Positions 14,481 to 21,803 of a stretch of DNA of 64,000 nucleotides are shown here, in pieces. The number at the start of each line of letters is the position of its first letter. Position 1 is the stretch's first letter. Location of the stretch: positions 1 to 64,000 of the forward strand of contig NZ_QWGL01000018.1 of the NCBI RefSeq assembly GCF_003435375.1, in the 5' to 3' direction. The position numbers and the translations under genes were made by a program. This DNA is from Clostridium sp. AM34-11AC. GTDB taxonomy: Bacteria; Bacillota; Clostridia; Lachnospirales; Lachnospiraceae. The notes below the pieces were generated by a model. It saw only the letters and a list, made by a program, of their open reading frames with translations. It was not told where the DNA came from and did no database searches.

Positions 14481-15893
14481 ATGGCAACCACAAGAATCAT
14501 GCCGCTTCATGTCGGCAAGGGCCGCACAGAAAGTCGGGCGATCAGTGACATCATCGACTATGTGGCCAACCCAAAGAAAACAGATGACGGCAGACTCATT
14601 ACCGGCTATGCGTGTGACAGCCGGACTGTGGATGCGGAGTTCCTTCTGGCAAAGCGGCAGTACATTGCCGCTACCGGACGAGTGCGAGGTGCGGATGATG
14701 TGATTGCCTATCATGTGCGCCAGTCGTTCCGCCCCGGTGAGATCACTCCGGAAGAAGCGAACCGGCTGGGTGTGGAATTTGCCAAGCGATTCACCAAGGG
14801 CAATCATGCCTTTGTGGTCTGCACCCACATAGACAAGTCGCACATTCACAATCACATTATCTGGTCATCGGTCAGCTTAGAATATGACCGGAAATTCCGA
14901 AACTTTTGGGGCAGCACCAAGGCAGTCCGACAGTTAAGTGACACCATCTGCGTCGAAAACGGACTGTCCATTGTGGAGAATCCGAAACCTCACGGAAAGA
15001 GCTATAACAAGTGGCTGGGCGATCAGGCAAAGCCCTCTCACCGAGAGCTGCTGCGTGTAGCGATTGACAACGCATTATCACAAAGTCCTGCTAATTTTGA
15101 GGAACTGCTGAAGCTGCTGCAAGAGTCCGGCTGTGAAGTATCAAAGCGCGGAAAATCGTATCGTTTGAAACTCCCCGGCTGGGAGAAAGCCGCCCGAATG
15201 GACAGCCTGGGCGAAGGATATGGATTAGATGATTTGCAGGCGGTTCTCTCCGGGAAGAAAACGCATACCCCACGAAAGAAAATAGTTACACAGGCAGAGA
15301 CGCAGAAGGTCAATCTGCTGGTGGACATTCAGGCAAAATTGCAGGCAGGAAAAGGTGCTGGCTATGCGCGATGGGCTAAAGTTTTCAATCTGAAGCAAAT
15401 GGCGCAGACCATGAATTACCTGTCAGAGCATAACCTGCTGGAGTATGCGGTTTTGGAAGAAAAGGCTGCGGCCGCCACGGCACATCACAATGAGCTTTCG
15501 GCGCAAATTAAGGAGGCTGAAAAGCGTATGGCAGAGATCGCTGTTTTGCGTACTCACATCGTAAATTATGCCAAGACCCGTGAGGTCTATGTGGACTACC
15601 GCAAGGCCGGCTACTCTAAGAAATTCCGGGAGGAACATGAGGAAGAAATTCTGCTCCACCAGGCTGCTAAGAATGCCTTTGATGAGATGGGCGTCAAGAA
15701 GCTGCCCAAGGTCAAAGAGTTGCAGACGGAGTACGCGAAATTGCTGGAAGAAAAGAAAAAGACCTATGCCGAGTACCGGCGTTCCCGTGAAGAAATGCGG
15801 GAGCTTTTAACGGCAAAGGCTAATGTAGACCGAGTGCTGAAAATGGAGGTAGAACAGGATGTTGAAAAAGAAAAAGACCACGGCCAGCGGTAA
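14481..15893 (+). CDS. mobA: MOBP-family relaxase
   Basis: A 470-aa conjugative relaxase. The N-terminal 200 residues carry the three-histidine metal site HIDKSHIHNH (His116, His121, His123, His125 region) and an IIDYVANPKKT segment whose Tyr27 is the candidate nucleophile. The remaining part is largely helical and charged, ending in long coiled-coil stretches (residues about 325-460). It would nick oriT and pilot the transferred strand. mobC, its expected partner, lies upstream beyond the abiE insertion. Start follows GGAAGGAGG by 9 bp. Confidence 0.9.
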   Translation: MATTRIMPLHVGKGRTESRAISDIIDYVANPKKTDDGRLITGYACDSRTVDAEFLLAKRQYIAATGRVRGADDVIAYHVRQSFRPGEITPEEANRLGVEFAKRFTKGNHAFVVCTHIDKSHIHNHIIWSSVSLEYDRKFRNFWGSTKAVRQLSDTICVENGLSIVENPKPHGKSYNKWLGDQAKPSHRELLRVAIDNALSQSPANFEELLKLLQESGCEVSKRGKSYRLKLPGWEKAARMDSLGEGYGLDDLQAVLSGKKTHTPRKKIVTQAETQKVNLLVDIQAKLQAGKGAGYARWAKVFNLKQMAQTMNYLSEHNLLEYAVLEEKAAAATAHHNELSAQIKEAEKRMAEIAVLRTHIVNYAKTREVYVDYRKAGYSKKFREEHEEEILLHQAAKNAFDEMGVKKLPKVKELQTEYAKLLEEKKKTYAEYRRSREEMRELLTAKANVDRVLKMEVEQDVEKEKDHGQR

Positions 15894-15985
15894 GCTGGTC
15901 ATGGTCAAAAGCGTTCGCAGAACGCGCAGCCACAGAATGAAATTCTGTGTTCAAAGGGGCTTGGGGGCGCTGCCCTCAACAAGCA

Positions 15986-16013
15986 GCTTGTGGCGAAATG
16001 GATAGCCACAAGC
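15986..16013. repeat. Perfect inverted repeat downstream of the relaxase
   Basis: GCTTGTGGC and GCCACAAGC flank a 10-bp spacer in the non-coding stretch after the relaxase. The stretch also contains a GC-rich CTTGGGGGCGCTGCC segment. It could be part of the origin of transfer, since oriT of MOBP systems is usually next to mob genes and contains inverted repeats, but no nick site is recognised. Confidence 0.4.
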
Positions 16014-16047
16014 ATTGCTTGCCACAATATGCTGCGCATAAAATGAA

Positions 16048-16089
16048 AAACTAACGACGGGACGCTTACTGCCTCCTATCGTTAGTTTT
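16048..16089. terminator. Hairpin at the relaxase/XRE convergent junction
   Basis: An 11-bp arm (AAAACTAACGA / TCGTTAGTTTT) encloses about 21 bases. It overlaps the last codons of the minus-strand XRE gene. Poly-A on the left arm and poly-T on the right suggest a two-way terminator for convergent transcripts. A role in oriT cannot be excluded. Confidence 0.5.
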
Positions 16090-16396
16090 CTGTGTTTAAG
16101 CGACTTATAAAACCAATCAGCATAATCAGATCGTCATCTGACATCTTTCTCATTCCGTCCAAAGCCTTCTTGATAAGCTGAGGGTTATTTTCCTGTGCAT
16201 CAAAAAATTGAAGCGGTGTGATTTCAAAATATTCACAGATGTTGAGAAACTGCTTCATAGACGGCATAGAACGCCCAGAAGAAATCGCCTGAATATAGCT
16301 TCTGTTCTGCCCTAACTCCATGCTCATCTGATATTCTGAAACGCCTTTTTTCAATCGTAATTCTGTGATTCGATTGCGGATAAATTCTTCGTCCAT
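16082..16396 (-). CDS. XRE-family helix-turn-helix regulator
   Basis: A 104-aa protein with an HTH domain at residues about 5-65 (IRNRITELRLKKGVSEYQMSMELGQNRSYIQAISSGRSMPSMKQFLNICEYFEI) and a short C-terminal helix. The ATG at 16,396 is preferred because GAGAGGTGAG precedes it; an upstream in-frame start adds 13 residues. It is divergent from the SLOG gene, and a 26-bp inverted repeat in the shared gap is a likely operator. Such proteins commonly repress ICE genes; the target is unproven. Confidence 0.8.
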   Translation of the reverse strand: MDEEFIRNRITELRLKKGVSEYQMSMELGQNRSYIQAISSGRSMPSMKQFLNICEYFEITPLQFFDAQENNPQLIKKALDGMRKMSDDDLIMLIGFISRLNTEN

Positions 16397-16454
16397 ACGC
16401 TCACCTCTCTGCTCTTTTAGCATAGCAGAAAGCAATTCTTGATACTTCGTATGT

Positions 16455-16480
16455 GTTGTGTTATAATTTTATAATACAAC
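16455..16480. promoter_or_regulatory. Inverted repeat between divergent XRE and SLOG genes
   Basis: GTTGTGTTAT and ATAATACAAC (9 of 10 paired) flank AATTTT, with TATAAT-like elements inside. It is about 60 bp from the XRE start and 75 bp from the SLOG start. The downstream bases also repeat TGCGTA/TGCGTTA-like words. Probably the regulator's operator. Confidence 0.45.
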
Positions 16481-16553
16481 CTTTATACGCATTATTATTT
16501 GCGTTATTTTTGCTTTATATGCGTAATCAAGGCAGTTATCAAGGGTGATTTAT

Positions 16554-17096
16554 ATGAATCAGTATGCCTGCGCCATTACCGGCCACCGACCAACAAGATT
16601 TTGCTTTGGATATAATGAGGAAGATCCCCTATGCCAAAAATTAAAAGAATGTCTCCTGGAGCAGTTTCGGATACTTCATGACGAGAAATTTGTCCGTACT
16701 TTTTTTGTCGGCGGTGCTCTTGGTGTGGATATGTGGGCTGGAGAACAGCTGCTGACATTGAGGGCACAAACGGGATACGAAGATATTAAAATTGTCGTTG
16801 TAGTTCCCTTCATCGGTTATGACTCTAAATGGCCGGATCAGAGTAGACATAGATTGAAAAAGCTGATCCAAAACGCAAACGATTCCATTGTTATTTCACA
16901 TTCTGCGGATGTTTCCAGTTATAAAAAAAGGAATTACTATATGGTCGATCATGCAGAGTACCTCATCGGTGTGTTTGATAATCAGAAAAAGCTGCGTTCA
17001 GGCACAGCACAGACAGTCAACTATGCCTTACATCAGGGAAAAGTAATCACTCTGATCCATCCAGACACTATGGAGATAACAGCCCCTGCGCCTTAA
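16554..17096 (+). CDS. SLOG-family (YpsA-like) nucleotide-binding protein
   Basis: A 180-aa protein with the SLOG/YpsA Rossmann-like fold: YACAITGHRPTRF at the N-terminus, the glycine-rich GGALGVDMWAGE loop near residue 52, and the VGVFDNQ/GSGT-like segment (YLIGVFDNQKKLRSGTAQTVNYA) near the end. Related proteins bind nucleotides or nucleic acids and often sit in mobile elements and defence loci. The ATG follows AAGGGTG. The natural ligand is unknown. Confidence 0.8.
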   Translation: MNQYACAITGHRPTRFCFGYNEEDPLCQKLKECLLEQFRILHDEKFVRTFFVGGALGVDMWAGEQLLTLRAQTGYEDIKIVVVVPFIGYDSKWPDQSRHRLKKLIQNANDSIVISHSADVSSYKKRNYYMVDHAEYLIGVFDNQKKLRSGTAQTVNYALHQGKVITLIHPDTMEITAPAP

Positions 17097-17389
17097 CAAA
17101 TTCACAAAAATTTTTCATTAGCATTTCCAACAAAATATTTTCATTGAAGGGGTGCTGTGATATAATAAGATATAAAACTACGCTCAGAATAAATGGTGCC
17201 GCTATGAACAAATATATTGGACAGCAATTTGCTGCTTTAAGATACGAAAAAAATATTTTGGTTGTTGAAGAAACTACATCTGCTGGTGGATGCGGCTCCT
17301 TCAACGCGGCTTCTTCATGTCCTGCGTCAGCCTGTCTTTATGACAGTGCGGCGTGGGGCTTTTTTATTGCCTGAAAGGAGTATGAGAAC
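17097..17389 (+). other. Leader/junction before the immunity operon
   Basis: This 293-bp gap marks the left boundary of the cargo. It contains a short reading frame of 56 codons (17,204-17,374) with no good ribosome binding site. It also has a hairpin-like CTGTC/GACAG element followed by GGGGCTTTTTT near 17,335-17,366. An AAAGGAG site serves the next gene. It may be a leader with an attenuator; I see no firm gene. Confidence 0.35.
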
Positions 17390-18505
17390 ATGAGTCTGAA
17401 ATATACCTGCCCCAGCTGTGGAACCCCATTGGGTTATGAGGGATTGTGTTGGAAATGTAAGTGCGAGCAAGAACGGCAAGCTGCTCTGGCCTGGATGCCG
17501 GAACAAATTGTCGAAAAACAAAGAAACTTGATACAGAACATCCAGAGGCTGGCTGATATGGAGGACCCAGAGTTCGCCGACTTTTGGCAGCTGCTTGGCT
17601 ACCATGATGCCATCACCCCGGAGATTCAGCGAGTGGCACTGGCCGCAGAGGTGTTCTGGCCCTGTGAGATCTATTATCATGCTCCCGCCGATGTGCGGGA
17701 TGGTCTGATCCATGCGCTGTTGTCCGCAGAATATTCCAGCGCGGCCTCCAACCTGATGAGTTGCCTTGCTATGCAAGGAGATGACAAGGCAATGGAGACT
17801 CTGCTGGAGCTGGAGCGAAATCCCCGGCCCTGGCGCAAGGGCCTCTATGTAGACCCATCCAGCTATGCGCAGATCGGAGGCTGGACCTTCGACAAGGAGG
17901 GCCAGAAAATCCAGCTCAACTTCGATACCTGCTATCCTATGGTCAAAGGAACCACCAGCGAGAAATCTCCCGTCCGCATTGGCCGGGCACGGGAGGACAC
18001 ATGCCCCCACTGTGGCGGACGCATGGTGGACATGCTGGTGCTGGATGGCCGGGATGAGCGGCTGAAATTTCTGGGGTTGGATGGTATTCTGACTGCCACC
18101 TGCTGCCCCAACTGTGTGGGATTCTTGAAAGGTCCAGCCTTTAACAGTTTTACCCTGGATGGCGGCGTGGAAGTCTTTCCCTCCGAGCTCTTTGACGGGG
18201 CGGAGAAAACGGATTGCTATGTCAGTCCCGAGGACTACAAGGCCCTCACGGAAAATCCCTTTGTGCTGGGCGAAGCGCCCGTGCCCCTGTTTTACGGTGC
18301 GGCCTGCCAGGATGTGAACACGGTGGGTGGCTTTGCCAACTGGGTACAGGACGCGGAATATACGACCTGCCCCCACTGCGGGAAACCTATGAAATATCTG
18401 GCCCAGATCCAGTGGGATACGGTGTTTGACTGTGCGGAGGGCACGCTCTATGTGGAATTCTGCCCGGACTGCCATATCGTGTCCATGCAGCACCAGCAGA
18501 CCTAA
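17390..18505 (+). CDS. Multi-zinc-ribbon protein with DUF1963-like C-terminus, first gene of immunity operon
   Basis: A 371-aa protein. The N-terminus has a CPSCG...CWKCKCE zinc ribbon (residues 7-25), then a helical region to about 150. Three further cysteine pairs follow: CPHCG near 205, CCPNC near 243, and CPHCG...CPDC near 328-365. The last segment (CPHCGKPMKYLAQIQWDTV...GTLYVEFCPDC) resembles the end of DUF1963/YwqG-type proteins. It opens a run of tightly spaced genes on one strand whose recognisable members are immunity proteins. A role in toxin immunity is inferred from context. Confidence 0.6.
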   Translation: MSLKYTCPSCGTPLGYEGLCWKCKCEQERQAALAWMPEQIVEKQRNLIQNIQRLADMEDPEFADFWQLLGYHDAITPEIQRVALAAEVFWPCEIYYHAPADVRDGLIHALLSAEYSSAASNLMSCLAMQGDDKAMETLLELERNPRPWRKGLYVDPSSYAQIGGWTFDKEGQKIQLNFDTCYPMVKGTTSEKSPVRIGRAREDTCPHCGGRMVDMLVLDGRDERLKFLGLDGILTATCCPNCVGFLKGPAFNSFTLDGGVEVFPSELFDGAEKTDCYVSPEDYKALTENPFVLGEAPVPLFYGAACQDVNTVGGFANWVQDAEYTTCPHCGKPMKYLAQIQWDTVFDCAEGTLYVEFCPDCHIVSMQHQQT

Positions 18506-18565
18506 AAAAGTCGCACGGTATGAAAAGAGAAATACCAGCAGGTATTTGCGTAAGGAGGAAGTAGA

Positions 18566-18799
18566 ATGAACAGCGAACAGATCACAGCATTTTTGCAAGA
18601 GCATTGGTACATTGCCTCGGTGCTCATCGGGGCCGTGATTTTAATTGGAGCAATCCGCAACTGGAACTGGCTCTGCGACCCCACTGGTACGCGGGATGCC
18701 CACCGCCACAGCAGAGGATACCGGCGGGTGGTGTTCTTTCTGTTGGGTGTCCTCCTGATTGTGGTGAGTATCTGGGGATTTGTGCTGAAGTTGAAATAG
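18566..18799 (+). CDS. Imm17-like two-TM immunity protein
   Basis: A 77-aa protein with two membrane helices (about residues 14-31 and 53-73) separated by a basic loop containing NWNWLCDPTG and RGYRR. This layout and the NW motif fit the Imm17 family of membrane immunity proteins. AAGGAGG precedes the start. It would sit in the cytoplasmic membrane and protect against a membrane-acting or membrane-passing toxin; the partner toxin is not in the window. Confidence 0.6.
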   Translation: MNSEQITAFLQEHWYIASVLIGAVILIGAIRNWNWLCDPTGTRDAHRHSRGYRRVVFFLLGVLLIVVSIWGFVLKLK

Positions 18800-18812
18800 G
18801 AGGAGCAATCCC

Positions 18813-19025
18813 ATGACCCAAGAAGAACAGATCCGACTCTATCGGCTGATGGAAAAACTCAACTGGTTTTTCCACCAAGAGATGCACTACCTGAATAGAG
18901 ATATTGCGGAAAAGACCGCACGGGAGTGTTACCCGGAGATTCGGGATTTTACATACGATATTTTGTGGAACGACCTGCCCAGAGAGGTGCAGGGACAACT
19001 TATGAACGAGGATGAGACGCTATGA
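18813..19025 (+). CDS. Small uncharacterised protein in immunity operon
   Basis: A 70-aa, mostly helical, acidic protein (MTQEEQIRLYRLMEKLNWFFHQEM...). No family recognised and no membrane segment. It has TAGGAGG upstream and overlaps the next start by 4 bp (ATGA), so it is co-translated with the HEAT-like protein. It may be a small immunity protein, based only on context. Confidence 0.55.
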   Translation: MTQEEQIRLYRLMEKLNWFFHQEMHYLNRDIAEKTARECYPEIRDFTYDILWNDLPREVQGQLMNEDETL

Positions 19026-20179
19026 ATACTACGATGACTTTAGAACAACTGCCTCCCAAGGGTGTAAAGCGAGAACAGGCCATTTTGGCGCTGGGCAAAG
19101 AGGAAGCAAACGGCGAACTGCTTCTCCAGCTTGTGAATACAGAAAAGGGCAAGTGCAAAACGGCTGCTCAAAAGGCTTTGGCGCAGCTGGAGTATGCCCC
19201 TGCTGCCCCACTGTGGGCCAAGCTGGTCAAGGGCAAATGGATGGGCAGCCATATCATGTCGGATGCCTGCTCGGATTGTGTATCGGAGCAGATTGCCCCA
19301 GTCATCCTGAAAACCCTCTCCCTGCTGTTGGATGAGGCGGATACAAAACCGCTGGAAGAGGGACAGGTGGAACAGATGAATTTCTGTTTTCATTTGATGC
19401 TGGGCAAAGCCTCCCCCAAGATGTTGGAGGTGTACCGTTTTCTGGCGGAAAATGCGGAACGGATCGGCCATCTCAAGCACACCCCCTTTTATGATGGTGA
19501 CAAATGCACTACATGGCACATTTCCCAAGGACTGGGGCTCTATAAAGTAAAGCCAAAGGAAATGGAGAAGATTCCGGCTTTGATTCTGACCGCCTCCTTG
19601 ATTCGAAACCCGGATACACGACTACAAGCACTGGCCGATGAACTATATGAACGCTATGGCGGCAGTTGGCTGATTCCAGTCTTTATGAAAGCAATTATCA
19701 CCCAGCCCAAGGAACAGGTGTATGAAACCTATTCGCTCCTGCTGGGCACTCCCAAAGAAATCTACCTGTTCAATGCTCTGGGGATGCTGGATTACCGCTG
19801 TTATCCGGAGGACTGGATCTATGAACGCCTGGGGCCTGATGGAATGACTGCGTTCATCTTTTGGGGCTATGACCGCTACGGGTCCTATGACACGACCTTT
19901 ATGTTTGAACGCTATGTGGAGCTGGATGAGCGGTGGCTTTTTGATCTGGCCAAAGACCCTGAAGGTCGAAAGCCTACGGTGACTTGGCAAAGTTACAACC
20001 GGAGTGGTGTTCTGTACGAAAGCTACGACGAAATGTTCATCAGTCTGCTGCCCCGCAAGGTGGAAAACCCGGAACTGAAGTGCGTTCTGCGGGACTACTT
20101 CCGCATCCGCAGCCAGAAAAAGAAAGTGGCTAAGAGCATCACCGTTTACCAGGATGCTGCGGAGCGATTCGGAGATTAA
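19022..20179 (+). CDS. HEAT-repeat-like protein in immunity operon
   Basis: A 385-aa soluble protein. The first 120 residues show paired helices of HEAT/ARM style (KREQAILALGKEEANGELLLQLV, CKTAAQKALAQLEYAPAAPLWAKLV). More helical pairs follow, with aromatic-rich loops near 290-320 (FIFWGYDRYGSYDTTFMFERYVELDERW). HEAT-like scaffolds occur among immunity proteins of polymorphic toxin systems. No named family is recognised. It starts inside the previous stop codon. Confidence 0.55.
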   Translation: MNTTMTLEQLPPKGVKREQAILALGKEEANGELLLQLVNTEKGKCKTAAQKALAQLEYAPAAPLWAKLVKGKWMGSHIMSDACSDCVSEQIAPVILKTLSLLLDEADTKPLEEGQVEQMNFCFHLMLGKASPKMLEVYRFLAENAERIGHLKHTPFYDGDKCTTWHISQGLGLYKVKPKEMEKIPALILTASLIRNPDTRLQALADELYERYGGSWLIPVFMKAIITQPKEQVYETYSLLLGTPKEIYLFNALGMLDYRCYPEDWIYERLGPDGMTAFIFWGYDRYGSYDTTFMFERYVELDERWLFDLAKDPEGRKPTVTWQSYNRSGVLYESYDEMFISLLPRKVENPELKCVLRDYFRIRSQKKKVAKSITVYQDAAERFGD

Positions 20180-20199
20180 GCAGGAATGGAGCGACTGGT

Positions 20200-20298
20200 A
20201 TGATCGGAACAGATGAAAACCGGGCAGTGCTCCATGTGGAGGTCATCTTCTGGAGCGGCAAACGAAAAATACCGCCCAGCCTGGTCAGCGGGAAGTAG
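20200..20298 (+). pseudogene. Short leftover reading frame (possible gene remnant)
   Basis: A 32-codon frame between two larger genes reads MIGTDENRAVLHVEVIFWSGKRKIPPSLV. It has no clear ribosome binding site at its ATG. It looks like the C-terminal remnant of a lost gene in the immunity operon. Alternatively it is plain spacer; support is weak. Confidence 0.25.
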
Positions 20299-20309
20299 GA
20301 GGACTTGCT

Positions 20310-21287
20310 ATGAACGAAAAACTATTTCGCACCCAATTTAATCAAATGGAAACCACCGAGAAGCAGGCGCTGATGGAAAGCCTGGCTGCTCGTTATGATA
20401 TGACCTTTCTCGGTCTACATACCTTTGACCGCTGGGGCCAGAACTGCACCACCGGCATCTTCAAGAAAGATGGCCGGGAGTTCGTCTTTGTCCCCGGCGA
20501 TACCGTCACCCTGGGCTGGGAGCAGTTTGCCGTGGGACTGAATCAGGAGAGCCGGGAGGAATTAGAGTATCTGTTCCGGGAATGGGAAATGGAACCGCAG
20601 AACCCGGAGGAGATGATCCGGGAAAGTATGGCTCCCGTTCGGCAGGCGGCCATTGGCCCCATGCTGGTGGGCCGGGAGCTGGAGGAACTCTGCTGGGAGC
20701 CAGTCAAGATGGACGATCCCAGGCTGACCGCCCACCCTGACTGGCTGAAGGAATTTCGTGATTTTGCCTGGAGTGACAGCAGCAGTCTTACCTTGCATCA
20801 GTCGGCCCGCATTGAGCGGACGGAAAAGGGCTTTCAGATCTGCATCTATAACCGCACAGACTACGATGCGCTTCTTGCCGGGCTGGAAAAGCAGGGGCTT
20901 TCGCTGCCTACGGCGGACGAGTGGTCCTACCTGTGTGGCGGCGGGTGTCGGACCCTGTTCCCGTGGGGAGATGGGTTAGACTACTCCATGCGTCTGCGCT
21001 GGTTTGAGGACATGGATGAGGATGAGAACCGGCCCTATGACATGGAGGAACCCAACTTCTTCGGCCTGTCCATCGCCTACGATCCCTATATGCGGGAAGT
21101 GGTGCAGGCTGATAGACTTACCACCTGTGGCGGCGATGGCGGATGCAATATCTGCGGTGGGCTGGGCCCATTTCTCGGTTTCCTACCCTGTTCGCCCCAC
21201 TGTAAGCCGGAAGTGCAGGAGGACAATGAACTAAACGGAGATTATGACTTTTATCGGCCTATCATTCGGCTGGAGAACCATGATTGA
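20310..21287 (+). CDS. SUMF1/FGE-like fold protein in immunity operon
   Basis: A 325-aa protein. The segments REFVFVPGDTVTLGWE (about 53-68), LPTADEWSYLCGGGCRTLFPWGDG (about 198-221) and PNFFGLSIAYDPYMREVV follow the order seen in formylglycine-generating-enzyme (SUMF1-type) domains. The copper-binding cysteine pair of true FGE is not evident. No sulfatase is nearby, so an enzymatic role is doubtful. Context suggests a binding or immunity function. AGGAGGAC precedes the ATG. Confidence 0.5.
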   Translation: MNEKLFRTQFNQMETTEKQALMESLAARYDMTFLGLHTFDRWGQNCTTGIFKKDGREFVFVPGDTVTLGWEQFAVGLNQESREELEYLFREWEMEPQNPEEMIRESMAPVRQAAIGPMLVGRELEELCWEPVKMDDPRLTAHPDWLKEFRDFAWSDSSSLTLHQSARIERTEKGFQICIYNRTDYDALLAGLEKQGLSLPTADEWSYLCGGGCRTLFPWGDGLDYSMRLRWFEDMDEDENRPYDMEEPNFFGLSIAYDPYMREVVQADRLTTCGGDGGCNICGGLGPFLGFLPCSPHCKPEVQEDNELNGDYDFYRPIIRLENHD

Positions 21288-21329
21288 CAATAGAAGCTTG
21301 ATACAAAATAAAGAAAGAGAGGTGCCGAC

Positions 21330-21800
21330 ATGGGAGCATGGGGCATAAAAGCATTAGAGCGTGACGAAGGGCTGGATGTACTGGACATCCTCAAAAATGA
21401 ATATGTACCGGAGCATCCGGTAATGGATCTGGGCGAGATGATCGAACTGATGAAAGAGGAAGTCATGCTGGGAGCTGACTTCTCACAAATCGACTTCCTC
21501 TTTGACAATACTGCGATGGCTCTGGCGGAGCTGTATTTCCAATGGAAGGATAATGGCAAGCTGGACTACGATTATGAAGAAGCTATATGGGATAAAGTCA
21601 CCGGTTTCACAGCATCCAAAGAAGCCCTTGCTTTCCTGCTGCGGCAGCTCACCGACATCAAAAACGAGGTGCCGGACGAGGACGGCATCCGTGAGATTGT
21701 GGATCTTTGGAAGAACGAGGACAGCGGTGAGATCGCTCCTGTGTGGTCAGAGCATTTGGACTGGCTCATCAAGCGGCTGATCTCGGAACAGGAGGCATGA
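21330..21800 (+). CDS. DUF4259 immunity-like protein
   Basis: A 156-aa acidic helical protein starting MGAWGIKALERDEGLDVLDIL, the characteristic MGAWG opening of DUF4259. DUF4259 proteins recur in immunity loci next to SUKH and DUF4261 proteins. The gene has an AGAGAGGTG site and ends 3 bp before the giant gene starts. Confidence 0.7.
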   Translation: MGAWGIKALERDEGLDVLDILKNEYVPEHPVMDLGEMIELMKEEVMLGADFSQIDFLFDNTAMALAELYFQWKDNGKLDYDYEEAIWDKVTGFTASKEALAFLLRQLTDIKNEVPDEDGIREIVDLWKNEDSGEIAPVWSEHLDWLIKRLISEQEA

Positions 21801-21803
21801 CGC

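Noticed and set aside
17204..17374. 56-codon leader frame before the immunity operon
   Set aside because: No usable ribosome binding site and Cys/Ser/Ala-rich low-complexity end; described only as part of the leader.
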